This document shows, one piece after another, positions 8,929 through 20,109 of a stretch of DNA of 64,000 nt; position 1 is the first letter of the stretch; every line of letters begins with the position of its first letter. Made by a program: the position numbers and the translations under genes. The stretch covers positions 2,418,001 to 2,482,000 of the forward strand of contig NZ_VIVR01000001.1 of the NCBI RefSeq assembly GCF_007828955.1, given 5' to 3'. Below the pieces are notes generated by a model. That model did no database searches. It had not been told where the DNA came from and saw only the letters and a list, made by a program, of their open reading frames with translations. Source of the stretch: Kitasatospora atroaurantiaca (GTDB lineage Bacteria > Actinomycetota > Actinomycetes > Streptomycetales > Streptomycetaceae).

Positions 8929-9798
8929 ATGGACATGGACAGACGCGAACTCGCCGACTTCCTCCGCCGTTCCCGCGAGCGCCTCCGCCCGCAGGACGTC
9001 GGGCTGGCGTCCGGGCCCAGGCGCCGCACGCCGGGGCTTCGCCGCGAGGAGGTGGTCCAGCTCGCGGGGATGTCGACGGACTACTACATCCGCCTGGAGC
9101 AGGCCCGGAGCCCGCAGCCCTCACCGCAGATCCTCGCCTCGCTCGCCCGCGCGCTGCGGCTCACCGAGGACGAGCGGGACCACCTCTACCTGCTGGCCGG
9201 CCACCGCCCGCCCGCCGGCCGCCACTGCGGCACCCACGTCTCGCCCGGCCTGCTCTACCTGCTGGACCAGCTCAAGGAGACCCCGGCGCAGATCCTCAGC
9301 GACCTCGGTGACCTGCTGGCGCAGAACGACATGGCGACGGCGCTGTTCGGCACCGTCTGCTCCGTCCAGGAGGACGAACGCAACGTCATCTGGCGCTGGT
9401 TCACCGACCCGGTTGTCCGGCAGGCGTACCCGGCCGAGGAGCACGACCGCCTGAGCCGGGTGCACGCCGCCGACCTGCGCGCGGCCGTCGCGCGACGGGG
9501 GAACGACGCCGAGTCCACCGCGCTGGTCAAGCGCCTGTCCGCCGCGAGCCGCGAGTTCACCGCCCTCTGGGAGCTCCACGAGGTCGGCGTCCGGCGCACC
9601 AGCAGGATGCGGGTCATCCACCCGACGGTCGGCCCGATCAACCTCGACTGCCAGTCCCTGCTGACCCCGGTGGAGGACCAGCGCCTCCTCATCTTCACCC
9701 CGCCACCCGGCACGCCGGACATCAACCATCTGGAGTTGGTGCGGGTCGTGGGCCAGGAGCAGTTCAGCTCGGCGGCGGGCGGGGCCGAGGAGCTCTGA
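8929..9798 (+). CDS. XRE-type regulator with MmyB-like C-terminal domain
   Basis: About 289 residues. The N-terminal helix-turn-helix spans about residues 3-75 (ELADFLRRSRERLRP, GLRREEVVQLAGMSTDYYIRLEQ), followed by a MmyB-like ligand-binding domain from about residue 100 (LLYLLDQLKETPAQILSDLGDLLAQN...). Actinobacteria carry many such regulators, usually controlling a neighbouring oxidoreductase or exporter, but none is adjacent here. ATG 8929 and 8935 are the likeliest starts; 8920 has an AGGGA too close. The 3' end overlaps the convergent comEC by 35 bp. The protein is paralogous to the regulator at 21648. Confidence 0.85.
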   Translation: MDMDRRELADFLRRSRERLRPQDVGLASGPRRRTPGLRREEVVQLAGMSTDYYIRLEQARSPQPSPQILASLARALRLTEDERDHLYLLAGHRPPAGRHCGTHVSPGLLYLLDQLKETPAQILSDLGDLLAQNDMATALFGTVCSVQEDERNVIWRWFTDPVVRQAYPAEEHDRLSRVHAADLRAAVARRGNDAESTALVKRLSAASREFTALWELHEVGVRRTSRMRVIHPTVGPINLDCQSLLTPVEDQRLLIFTPPPGTPDINHLELVRVVGQEQFSSAAGGAEEL

Positions 9799-12409
9799 GG
9801 CCTTGGGAGTGCCGGCGCTCGCGGGGGTGAGTGGCGGCACGGAGGTCGGTGGGGGTGCCGAGGACGGCGATGTCGCCGGAGCGGTCGGTGCGCAGGACGG
9901 CGGAGCCGAGGGCGCCGAGTCGGCTGACGGTGTGGGAGGAGGGGTGGCCGTAGGGGTTGTCGACGCCGCAGGAGATCAGGGCGAGGCGGGGGTGCAGGGC
10001 GTCGATGAGGTCCCAGTCCTGGTTGGAGGAGCCGTGATGGGCGACCTTGAGGATGTCGACCCGGGGTGGGCGTAGGTAGGCGCGGAGGGCGGCCTGCGCC
10101 GGGGGTTCGAGGTCGCCGAGGAGGGCGATCCTGAGCGGGTCCTCAGGTGGGCCGACCGTGGCGAGGAGGGCGATGCTGGCGTTGTTCGCGCCTGGGGTGG
10201 CCGGGCCGAGCTGCCCGTCCGGCCAGAGGACGTCCCAGGAGAGCTGGGGGCCCGCGCTTCGGTGTTCGCCTCGTTGCGCGCGCAGGACCGGGACCCGGGC
10301 GTCGGCCGCCCAGCCGAGGACGCGGGCGTGCTCGCCCGGCGGGGCGTCCAGGGTGGTGACCTGGAGCGCGCCGATGCTACGGCCATGCAGGACCCCGGGC
10401 AGCCCCTCGGCGTGGTCCGCGTGGAAGTGACTGATGATCAGCAGCGCGATCCGGGTGATGCCGAGGTCGCGAAGGCAGGTGTCGGCAGCACCCGGGTCGG
10501 GACCGGCGTCGACCACGATCGCGCTGTCGGGAACCCCGCCGGGGTCGGATGACAGCGGCAGAACGGTCATGTCTCCCTGGCCGATGTCGCACATGACGAA
10601 CCTCCACCCCGGCGGCGGCCAGCCGGTGGCGATCCGGGTGAGCAGCGGCGGGCGCAGGAGGACGACCAGCAGGGCCAGCCCGAGCGCGGCGGCCAGCGCC
10701 GCGCGGACGTGACTGCGGTCGGAGCGTCGGGACGAAGCAAGGAAAGGACGGGCGGCCCAGCCGAGGGCGAGGGTGGTCAGGGCCAGTGTGACGGCGCCGA
10801 ACAGGCCTCCTGGCCAGGCCAGTTGCGCGCCGGGCAGAGCAGCGCCGTGCCGAGCGACCGCCGCCAGCCAACCGGCGGGCAGAGCGGCCAGATCGGCGAG
10901 GAGGCGGGCGGCGGCACGGGAGAACGGGTCGATGGACAGGGCGGCGAAGCCGAGCAGGGTGGCCGGTGCGACCGCGAGTTCGGCGAGCAGGTTGCAGGGG
11001 ACGGCGACCAGGCTGATCCGGGGCGCCAACAGGATGGTGACGGGTGCGCAGAGCGCCTGGGCCGCGGCGGTGGCGGCAACGGCGGTGGCGAGGCGGTGGG
11101 GCCAGCCCCGACGGAGCAGCGCGGCCGTCCACCGCGGGCCGAGGGTGAGCAGCCCGGTGGTGGCGAGGACGGAGAGCACGAAGCCGTAGGAACGGGCGAG
11201 GTACGGGTCGAGCAGGATCAGGACGAGCGCAGCCGCCGAGAGAGCGGGCAGCGCCTGGCGGGGACGTCCGGTGGCGAGGGCGAGCAGACCGATCAGGCCG
11301 GTGGCGGCGGCGCGCAGCACGCTCGGGTCCGGGCGGCACACGGTCACGAAGGCCAGGGTCAGCGCGGTGCCGAGGAGGGCCGTCACGCGCAGCGGTAGAC
11401 CCAGCAGACCTGCCAGACCGCCGCGTCCTGGCGAACCGGCCCTGGCCGGCGTACCGATCAGGACCGTCAGGATGATCGCGAGGTTCGCACCGCTGACCGC
11501 GGTGAGGTGTCCGAGGTCGGTGGCCCGGAACGCCTCGTGAAGGCCGTCGGGCAGTCGTGAGGTGTCGCCGACGACCAGGCCCGGGAGCAGGCCTCTGGTG
11601 TCGGGCGGCAGGTGGTCGCAGGCCGCGCGGAGGCCCGCTCGCAGTCGGCCGGCCACCCACTGCGGCAGGCCGGGCCGAGCAAGCAGCCTGGGCGGACCGT
11701 GGGCCAGCACGACGGCCGCGCTGCTCACGGAACCGTCGTCGGCGGGGAGGACCCGTACGTCGGCGCTGAGCCGGGTGGAGGGGAGCAGCCCTTGCCAGGC
11801 GGGGGCGTCCTGGGCGCGGACCATGACGGTGACGGGCGTTCGGGTACGGATGGCGGTCGGAGGTTCCGGCAGCGTGACCCGGTCGACGGTGGCGCTGATG
11901 GTGAGCAGCGACTGGCCCGGCGCGGTTCCGCGCGTCCGGGAGACGTGGGACTTGGGATCGCCGGCAAGGGTGAGGTCGACGCTGAGCTCAGCGGGCGGGT
12001 CGGGGCCCGCGTCGGGAACGCGGCCCGGGACGCCGTCGGACTCGGCGGCCGAGGCCATGGGCGGTGGGTGGGCGAGCACCGGTAGCGGGCCGCGATGAAG
12101 GTCCGCCGTGTGCAGCACGGTGGTGATGGTGGCAGCGGCCGCGGTGACAAGAACGGCGGCGAGGACCGTGGCGGAGGGCCGGCGGCCTGTGCCGACCAAG
12201 AGGACCAGAGCTGCGGCGGCTGCCATCGCGGCGAGCAGGAGCAGCAAGGTGCGGTGCTCCGGGCCGAGGTGGAGGACGGTGAAGGTGACCGCCCAGGCCG
12301 ACACGGCCGGGACGAGGAGGCGGAGGTCGGCGGGCTCGTGCTTGCCCGGCAGGCGGGTCGGGGTGACGGTCGGCGGAGCCAACGGGGCCTCAGAGATTGA
12401 GCAGGGCAC
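9764..12409 (-). CDS. comEC: ComEC/Rec2-family DNA uptake channel protein
   Basis: About 881 residues. It is a polytopic membrane protein with the Competence domain in the middle (GLLPGLVVGDTSRLP, DLGHLTAVSGANLAI), many helices, and a C-terminal metallo-beta-lactamase domain with ISHFHADHAEG (HxHxDH) and VAHHGSSNQD. In competent bacteria ComEC moves one DNA strand into the cytoplasm and its MBL domain may degrade the other. The start is uncertain: GTG 12409 overlaps the comEA stop by 20 nt and gives a translationally coupled pair; no ATG is available, and a TTG shortly downstream is the alternative. The role is unclear, because this group is not known for natural competence. Confidence 0.9.
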   Translation of the reverse strand: MPCSISEAPLAPPTVTPTRLPGKHEPADLRLLVPAVSAWAVTFTVLHLGPEHRTLLLLLAAMAAAAALVLLVGTGRRPSATVLAAVLVTAAAATITTVLHTADLHRGPLPVLAHPPPMASAAESDGVPGRVPDAGPDPPAELSVDLTLAGDPKSHVSRTRGTAPGQSLLTISATVDRVTLPEPPTAIRTRTPVTVMVRAQDAPAWQGLLPSTRLSADVRVLPADDGSVSSAAVVLAHGPPRLLARPGLPQWVAGRLRAGLRAACDHLPPDTRGLLPGLVVGDTSRLPDGLHEAFRATDLGHLTAVSGANLAIILTVLIGTPARAGSPGRGGLAGLLGLPLRVTALLGTALTLAFVTVCRPDPSVLRAAATGLIGLLALATGRPRQALPALSAAALVLILLDPYLARSYGFVLSVLATTGLLTLGPRWTAALLRRGWPHRLATAVAATAAAQALCAPVTILLAPRISLVAVPCNLLAELAVAPATLLGFAALSIDPFSRAAARLLADLAALPAGWLAAVARHGAALPGAQLAWPGGLFGAVTLALTTLALGWAARPFLASSRRSDRSHVRAALAAALGLALLVVLLRPPLLTRIATGWPPPGWRFVMCDIGQGDMTVLPLSSDPGGVPDSAIVVDAGPDPGAADTCLRDLGITRIALLIISHFHADHAEGLPGVLHGRSIGALQVTTLDAPPGEHARVLGWAADARVPVLRAQRGEHRSAGPQLSWDVLWPDGQLGPATPGANNASIALLATVGPPEDPLRIALLGDLEPPAQAALRAYLRPPRVDILKVAHHGSSNQDWDLIDALHPRLALISCGVDNPYGHPSSHTVSRLGALGSAVLRTDRSGDIAVLGTPTDLRAATHPRERRHSQGLRAPRPRPPPS

Positions 12410-13295
12410 GCAGCTCGCCGAACTTCCGTTCGCCGATGCCGGAGACCTGGCGGAGCTGGTCGAGCGAGCGGAAGCCGCCGTGCTCCTGCCGGAAGAGGAC
12501 GATGCGCTGAGCCAGCGTCGGGCCCACTCCCGGAAGTGCGTCGAGCTGCTCGATGGTCGCGTGGTTGAGGCTGAGCGGCGTTCTCGGACCGCCGACGGCC
12601 GAGGCCGGCTGTCCGGCGGGCGCGCCGACGACGATCTGCTCACCGTCGGTCAGGACACGGGCCAGGTTGAGGCCGGCCGTGTCGGTGTCCGGCAGCGGGC
12701 CGCCGGCTGCGCCCAGCGCGTCGGCGACCCTGGAGCCGCTCGGCAGCGTACGGAGGCCCGGGTGCGGGACCCTGCCCGCGACATCGACCACCACCGTCGG
12801 CCCGGACGGAGCCGAGCCGGCAGGTGACCCGGGCGGTGGCCCGGCGCCGGTGCGCGTGGCGGCCGGGGCCGTCACCGCTGTGGAGACGGGAATCGCGACC
12901 GACTGTGGACGGGCCAGCCAGAAGTGTTGGACGGCGTAGCCGACGGCGAACAGGAGCAGAACACCCAGGCCCAGAAGGGCCCTACGGTCGAGCATCATCG
13001 CGGGGTGGAGCATCAGGGCGGACCGCCACCGGCTCCGGGCACAAGGGTGCCTGAAAGCAGGTTCAGCCGGGAGATCCGGTTCAGGCTCACGCTCGGCCTC
13101 GTTCGACGTGCCCGTCGAAGGCTCGGGATCGGCGCCGGGCAGCGGGCCCGGCCGGGGTGGACCCGCGCTGCGGGCGGCCCGCAGAAGCATCTCCCCCTCG
13201 TCGGCGGCAGAGGTCGCGAACAGGTTGGACATCCGGTCGCGGACGGTCTCGGTGGTCTCTCGGCGCCGCACGGCGCCCGGGGTCATCGTCCTCAT
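12390..13295 (-). CDS. comEA: ComEA-like DNA-binding protein (SLBB + helix-hairpin-helix)
   Basis: 301 residues. An unusually long, Pro/Arg-rich cytoplasmic region (about 1-102) is followed by one membrane helix (RALLGLGVLLLFAVGYAVQHF), a linker, an SLBB domain (VVVDVAGRVPHPGLRTLPSGSRVADAL) and a C-terminal tandem HhH (SLNHATIEQLDALPGVGPTLAQRIV...VSGIGERKFGELRALL). ComEA binds double-stranded DNA outside the membrane and hands it to ComEC, which overlaps its 3' end. A TACCGT box lies 7 nt before ATG 13295, and two DnaA boxes lie 52-77 bp upstream. Confidence 0.92.
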   Translation of the reverse strand: MRTMTPGAVRRRETTETVRDRMSNLFATSAADEGEMLLRAARSAGPPRPGPLPGADPEPSTGTSNEAEREPEPDLPAEPAFRHPCARSRWRSALMLHPAMMLDRRALLGLGVLLLFAVGYAVQHFWLARPQSVAIPVSTAVTAPAATRTGAGPPPGSPAGSAPSGPTVVVDVAGRVPHPGLRTLPSGSRVADALGAAGGPLPDTDTAGLNLARVLTDGEQIVVGAPAGQPASAVGGPRTPLSLNHATIEQLDALPGVGPTLAQRIVLFRQEHGGFRSLDQLRQVSGIGERKFGELRALLNL

Positions 13296-13302
13296 GCCGA
13301 GG

Positions 13303-13308
13303 ACGGTA
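13303..13308 (-). promoter_or_regulatory. Candidate -10 box of comEA
   Basis: TACCGT (minus strand), 7 nt before the comEA ATG. It fits the TAnnnT consensus at the spacing of a leaderless transcript. No good -35 was seen. Confidence 0.45.
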
Positions 13309-13346
13309 CGGAGGAATCGGCGCCCGCCCGGAAATGCTCAATTCCC

Positions 13347-13372
13347 TGTGGACAACTCGGGGGTGTGGATAA
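13347..13372 (-). promoter_or_regulatory. Two DnaA boxes upstream of comEA
   Basis: On the minus strand, TTATCCACA (13364-13372) and TTGTCCACA (13347-13355) lie in the same orientation, 17 bp apart. The first is the classical high-affinity consensus, the second the usual Streptomyces form. They lie in the 117-bp gap between degV and comEA. No oriC-like cluster surrounds them. Confidence 0.6.
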
Positions 13373-13397
13373 CTTCCCTCACTCGAACGAGGGAGTT
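13371..13397 (-). terminator. degV terminator candidate
   Basis: AACTTCCCTC pairs with GAGGGAGTT (one bulge) around an 8-nt loop, 16 nt past the degV stop. Confidence 0.5.
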
Positions 13398-13412
13398 TGC
13401 GCTGCGCAGTGC

Positions 13413-14258
13413 TCAGCGCGGCGAGACCACCACGGCAAGCAGCCCGGGCCCCACATGGGCGCCGATCACCGCGCCGACCTCCCCCACGTACAGGTCCCGC
13501 AGGCCCGGTACGCGCTCCCGCAGGCGCTCCGCGAGCGGCTCGGCCCGGTCCTCGGCGGCCAGGTGGTGCACCGCGATGTCGACCTCCGCCTCCCCCGCCC
13601 GCTCCACCGCGATCTCCTCCAGCCGGGCGATCGCACGCGAGGCCGTCCGGACCTTCTCCAGCGGTTCGATCCGGCCACCGGAGAGATGCAGCAGCGGCTT
13701 CACCGCGAGCGCCGAGCCGAGCAGGGCTCGCGCGGGCCCGATCCGGCCGCCTCGTCGGAGGTGCTCCAGGGTGTCGACGTAGAAGAAGCCGCTGGTCCGC
13801 GCCGCCCGCGCGGTCGCCGCTGCCACGACCTCGTCCAGGCCGCGGCCGTCCTCGGCGGCCTGCGCGGCCGTCAGGACGCAGTGGCCCAGCGCCATACCGA
13901 CCAGCCGGCTGTCCACCACCCGGACCGGGATCGGAGCCTCGGCGGCAGCGAGCAGAGCGGCCTCGTACGTACCGGAGAGCTCGGCCGAGAGATGCAGCGA
14001 GACGACCGCCCTTGCCCCCTCCTCGGCCGCCGCGCGGTAGGCGGCGGCGAAGGTCTCCGGGCTGGGCCGGGAAGTGGTCACCCTGTGCTTGCCGCGGAGC
14101 GCCTCGGCGACGTCCTTGGGCGAGATCTCGACGCCCTCGGCCAGGACCTCGTCGCCCACCGCGACGCTGAGCGGGACCACCGCGATCCGATGACGGTCCA
14201 CGGCGTCCTGCGGCAGGTAGGCCGTTGAATCGGTGACGAGTGCGAGGTGGTCGGGCAT
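13413..14258 (-). CDS. DegV family fatty-acid-binding protein
   Basis: 281 residues. The N-terminus LALVTDSTAYLPQDAV is the family hallmark, with SRPSPETFAAAYRAAAEEGARAVVSLHLSAELSGTYEAALLAA and VDSRLVGMALGHCVL downstream. DegV proteins hold a fatty acid between two lobes; some act as FakB, delivering exogenous fatty acids to the kinase FakA. No fakA is in this window. ATG 14258 has TAACCT 7 nt upstream, suggesting a leaderless mRNA. Confidence 0.92.
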   Translation of the reverse strand: MPDHLALVTDSTAYLPQDAVDRHRIAVVPLSVAVGDEVLAEGVEISPKDVAEALRGKHRVTTSRPSPETFAAAYRAAAEEGARAVVSLHLSAELSGTYEAALLAAAEAPIPVRVVDSRLVGMALGHCVLTAAQAAEDGRGLDEVVAAATARAARTSGFFYVDTLEHLRRGGRIGPARALLGSALAVKPLLHLSGGRIEPLEKVRTASRAIARLEEIAVERAGEAEVDIAVHHLAAEDRAEPLAERLRERVPGLRDLYVGEVGAVIGAHVGPGLLAVVVSPR

Positions 14259-14265
14259 GAGCCGG

Positions 14266-14271
14266 AGGTTA
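14266..14271 (-). promoter_or_regulatory. Candidate -10 box of degV
   Basis: TAACCT (minus strand), 7 nt before the ATG; spacing of a leaderless transcript. Confidence 0.45.
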
Positions 14272-14337
14272 CTCCCCGTGCGAGGCAGAAGACAGCGCTC
14301 CCAGCTGCGATGGTTTCGTGAAACCCGCCCACACCGC

Positions 14338-15069
14338 CTACATCGCCGAGGAACTCCCCGTCGAGGGGCCCGTGGAAGGCTTGCGCAGGCGCTGCGCGAG
14401 GCGGGTCAGCGGTTCCGCGAGCCCGAGAACCTCCTCCGCGCTCATCTGACGCCCCGTGGAGAGCCCCTTCCGCACAGGGTCAGGACCGGCGGGGGAGGAC
14501 GACGGCACCGGGCCGGAGTCCCAGTGCCGCAGCGCGCCCGCCTCGCTCGCGCACTCCTCGCTCAGCCGCGCCAGCTCGTCGTCGGCGAAGCGGCGCATCC
14601 GGTCCTGCGCCGCCCAGCGCATCGACTCGGCGGAGTGCGTGATCCGCTCGGCCCGCTCCCGCAGCTCCGGGAGCTTGGCGGCGACCCGGCCCGCGTCCGG
14701 TTCCCGCTCCAGCACCCGCAGCTCGCCGTCCAGCTCCGCCGCGTATGCGTCCAGCCGGGTCAGCAGCTGCAGCGCCTCGGCCAGCTGGCCGTCCTGCGTC
14801 AGACCGTCCTCCAGCACCCTCCTGGTCCCGTCGAGCGAGGTCCGCAGCGACAGCCGGACTGCGGCGATCTGCCCCTGGGAACCCGGCTTGGTGTACTTCT
14901 TCGCCTTCAGGGTGGCGGTTTCGACCGCCCGCCGGGCGTTGGCCTCATGCTGCTCGACCTTCGCCGCGACCGCTCGCGCGGCCTTCACCGCACCGATCAC
15001 CACCATGGTCAGCACGCCCACCCCGAACAGCACGACCAGGGCGATCACCACGCCGAGCACGTCCATCAC
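14338..15069 (-). CDS. Conserved protein with N-terminal membrane helix and coiled coil
   Basis: 243 residues of unknown function. An N-terminal helix (about 4-27, VLGVVIALVVLFGVGVLTMVVIGAVKAA) is followed by a long charged, mostly helical region rich in Glu, Arg and Leu (DGQLAEALQLLTRLDAYAAELDGELRVLERE), probably coiled coil. The C-terminus is disordered. Start GTG 15069 or ATG 15066: GAAGG lies 6 nt before the GTG. Such single-pass coiled-coil proteins are often divisome or polarity partners, but that is a guess. Confidence 0.75.
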   Translation of the reverse strand: MMDVLGVVIALVVLFGVGVLTMVVIGAVKAARAVAAKVEQHEANARRAVETATLKAKKYTKPGSQGQIAAVRLSLRTSLDGTRRVLEDGLTQDGQLAEALQLLTRLDAYAAELDGELRVLEREPDAGRVAAKLPELRERAERITHSAESMRWAAQDRMRRFADDELARLSEECASEAGALRHWDSGPVPSSSPAGPDPVRKGLSTGRQMSAEEVLGLAEPLTRLAQRLRKPSTGPSTGSSSAM

Positions 15070-15230
15070 GAGCCACCTTCCACCGGATGCGGCCGGCTAC
15101 GACCACCAGGACTCCCACGGTAGCCGCCGAGGCCACCACCGGGGCGGGTCAAACCGGACATCGCGCAGGAGATCAGGGACGGCTCAGGGATCTCCCTCAG
15201 GACTCCCCTCAGGCACAGGGCAACGCAACG

Positions 15231-15264
15231 GGCGGCCCCTCCCGAAACCCCGGGAGAGGCCGCC
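15231..15264 (-). terminator. leuS: leuS terminator
   Basis: A 14-bp stem with one mismatch (15231-15244 with 15251-15264) and a 6-nt loop, 20 nt after the leuS stop. Confidence 0.75.
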
Positions 15265-15283
15265 CGCCGCGAACCGGCATCGG

Positions 15284-18166
<2,883 letters not shown>

Positions 18167-18223
18167 GGTCCTTCAGGGCTCCATCGATGTCAGTTAGCGA
18201 ACCAGCGGCCAGGTCCGGGAAAC

Positions 18224-18246
18224 AAAAAAGCCCCTCGCAGGAGGGG
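18224..18246 (-). terminator. leuS: Intrinsic terminator/attenuator in the leuS leader
   Basis: On the minus strand CCCCTC-ctgc-GAGGGG is followed by C and six U residues (18224-18229). It lies 58 nt before the leuS start and 47 nt after the leader-peptide stop. Such a compact stem with a pure U-run is rare in this genome, where other terminators lack U-tracts. Confidence 0.75.
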
Positions 18247-18293
18247 ACGCCACGCCGACTCCGGCACCCGCCCGAAGGCTCAGCCGGTCCTGG

Positions 18294-18332
18294 TCAGCGC
18301 GGCCGGCTAAGGAGCAGGCGCACGGTTCGCAT
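18294..18332 (-). CDS. Leucine leader peptide of leuS (12 residues)
   Basis: ATG at 18332 to TGA at 18294-18296 encodes MRTVRLLLSRPR, with three consecutive leucines encoded CTG, CTC, CTT. CTT is a rare codon in such GC-rich genomes, which makes ribosome stalling sensitive to the tRNA-Leu supply. Promoter box TACCCT lies 6 nt upstream, so the mRNA may begin at or near this ATG. A possible alternative stem, AGCCGG with CCGGCT, spans the stop codon. The layout of leader peptide, alternative stem and terminator is that of a classic amino-acid attenuator; leader peptides are known for actinobacterial leuA, trp and cys genes. Confidence 0.7.
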   Translation of the reverse strand: MRTVRLLLSRPR

Positions 18333-18338
18333 GGGCTC

Positions 18339-18344
18339 AGGGTA
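18339..18344 (-). promoter_or_regulatory. Candidate -10 box of the leuS leader transcript
   Basis: TACCCT (minus strand), 6 nt before the leader-peptide ATG. A TTGGGG lies about 15-16 nt further upstream as a weak -35. Confidence 0.5.
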
Positions 18345-18395
18345 CCGCACGGCCAAGCGCCCCAAGGCCGGGTCGGCGCGGAGCGCCGCCTCCGG

Positions 18396-19691
18396 TCAGC
18401 CGACCGTGGCCCGCGCCGCCGCGTCGAAGTCCCGCAGCGCCCGCGCCACCCGCGCGGACTGCATCCCCGCCGCCAGCCGCCGCGCCTCGTCCGCGATCCG
18501 CTCGGCCTCCTGGTGCTCCCCGGTGCGCTGGTACGAGTCGGCGAGCCGCACCATCAGCAGCGCCTTCGCGCGCGCCCGCTCGGGCGACAGCGCGGCGACG
18601 GCACCCGCCAGCAGGTGCTGTGCCCGCTCGTGGTCGCCCAGGAAGAGGTACCCCTCCCCCACCATGCCCTCCAGGTCCGCCCACTCCTGACCGTGCCCGG
18701 ACTCGCCCTCCAGCGCCAGGAACGCCCGCTCGGCGACGGCCTCGGCACTGATCTGCTCCCCCTTCTTGCCGTGCGCCCGCGCTATCCGGCCCAGCTGAAG
18801 TGCCCGCTCACGCGGGGTCAGCACCTCCTCGGCCGCCCGCAGCGCGGTGGAGAGCATCGCCACCGCGTCCAGGCCGCGCCCGCCCGAGTTGTGGGTGGCC
18901 TGCACGGCGAGACAGCCCACCACGCTCACCCCGAGCCGGGGATCGCCCGACACATGGGCCGCCCGCAGGGCCGCGACGAAGGCCCGCTGCGCCGCCGCGT
19001 CGTTGCCCATGTCGTAGTTGGCCCAGCCGACCAGCCTGGCCAGCCGGCTCGCCGCGCCGTACAGCTCCCGGCCGAGCGTCTCGTCGTACGCGCCGAGTTC
19101 CAGCAGCTTGCCGACCATGGCCAGCTCGGCCTTGGCGAGGTCGAGGATCAGTCCGCCGCCGTAGGTTCGTTCCAGGCGCTGCTTGCTGTCATACGAGAGC
19201 CGGAGGTCGGCCAGCTGCTCGCGGGCGATCCGCAGGGCGCCCTCGCCGCCGGTGACCTCGGGGGCCGGCGAGGCCCAGTGGCGGGCCGCCTGCTCCAGCT
19301 CGTCGCCGCGGAAGAGGTCGGTGAGCCGTACGGGTGCGGCGTCCGCCCCGGCCTCCCGGAGGGCGGTCTGCGCGGTGTCGGCCGTCCACGGGTCGGTCAG
19401 CAGCCGCGGCGAGAGGATCTTGGCGCCGCGGTTGCTGCCCATCTGGCCCCAGAGCTGCTCGTACGTGACGGCGATGCCCACGGTGCGGCTGAGCACCTCG
19501 CAGACGGTCTGGTCGTGCGGGGCCCGGGGCACCATGCCCCGGTCGCGCCACTTGTACGGGGCGGTGGAGCTGATCGCCAGCGCGGCGGGGAGTGCGGCGT
19601 TGACCTCGCGGGCCAGCCGTTCGGGGCTCCACCCGAGCTGGTGCAGTATCCGGGCCAGCTCTTCGTTCCGTTTGCGCGCCAGATCGGCCAT
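18396..19691 (-). CDS. Helix-turn-helix/TPR-like regulatory protein
   Basis: 431 residues. The N-terminus (DLARKRNEELARILHQLGWSPERLAREVNAAL... STAPYKWRDRGMVPR) resembles the N-terminal HTH of large Streptomyces developmental regulators. The rest is a run of helices in TPR-like pairs (AAQRAFVAALRAAHVSGD, ERAQHLLAGAVAALSPERARAKALLMVRLADSYQRTGEHQEAERIADEARRL). Proteins of this build sense peptides or proteins, but the target is unknown. ATG 19691 (TACGGT 6 nt upstream) is preferred; the longer frame upstream is only the shadow of the neighbouring tRNA gene. Confidence 0.8.
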   Translation of the reverse strand: MADLARKRNEELARILHQLGWSPERLAREVNAALPAALAISSTAPYKWRDRGMVPRAPHDQTVCEVLSRTVGIAVTYEQLWGQMGSNRGAKILSPRLLTDPWTADTAQTALREAGADAAPVRLTDLFRGDELEQAARHWASPAPEVTGGEGALRIAREQLADLRLSYDSKQRLERTYGGGLILDLAKAELAMVGKLLELGAYDETLGRELYGAASRLARLVGWANYDMGNDAAAQRAFVAALRAAHVSGDPRLGVSVVGCLAVQATHNSGGRGLDAVAMLSTALRAAEEVLTPRERALQLGRIARAHGKKGEQISAEAVAERAFLALEGESGHGQEWADLEGMVGEGYLFLGDHERAQHLLAGAVAALSPERARAKALLMVRLADSYQRTGEHQEAERIADEARRLAAGMQSARVARALRDFDAAARATVG

Positions 19692-19697
19692 GCCACG

Positions 19698-19703
19698 ACC
19701 GTA
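19698..19703 (-). promoter_or_regulatory. Candidate -10 box of the HTH/TPR regulator
   Basis: TACGGT (minus strand), 6 nt before ATG 19691; leaderless spacing. Confidence 0.4.
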
Positions 19704-19761
19704 GCGGGCGGGCCCGGCGCCTCGGTAGGGTCCCCGCATCCCGCGCCGCTGCCGACACGAC

Positions 19762-19794
19762 GAAGGCCGCCTCCCGATTCGGGAGGCGGCCTTC
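19762..19794 (-). terminator. Terminator of tRNA-Ala copy 1
   Basis: A perfect 15-bp stem (19762-19776 with 19780-19794) with a 3-nt loop, 9 nt downstream of the tRNA. It is closely related to the terminator at 22593-22621. Confidence 0.85.
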
Positions 19795-19802
19795 ATGTCC
19801 TG

Positions 19803-19875
<73 letters not shown>

Positions 19876-19919
19876 TTGACCTGCGACGTCACCGGTTGTT
19901 TCCCTCGGCGACGTCGCCT

Positions 19920-19925
19920 ACTTTA
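19920..19925 (-). promoter_or_regulatory. Candidate -10 box of tRNA-Ala copy 1
   Basis: TAAAGT (minus strand) lies 44 nt before the tRNA 5' end; TAnnnT fit. Confidence 0.4.
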
Positions 19926-20045
19926 CACGGTCCTGGGCCCAGTCCACTAATCAGTTCCGCCCCGGAGAACAGCCGGGTCCCGCTGATGACCGGTCAGCGC
20001 ACGCCGTTCCCCGACGGGAGCACGGCCACCTGCTCGGACCGCCGC

Positions 20046-20078
20046 CCGGCGCTGCTCACCCCCGCTGAGCAGCGCCGG
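20046..20078 (-). terminator. MFS transporter terminator
   Basis: A perfect 13-bp stem (20046-20058 with 20066-20078) with a 7-nt loop, 31 nt past the MFS stop. Confidence 0.8.
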
Positions 20079-20109
20079 CCACGTCATGGACGGACGGATC
20101 AGGACCCGC

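Noticed and set aside
13347..13372. Replication origin
   Set aside because: Only two DnaA boxes are present and no dnaA/dnaN genes or box cluster; treated as a regulatory site.
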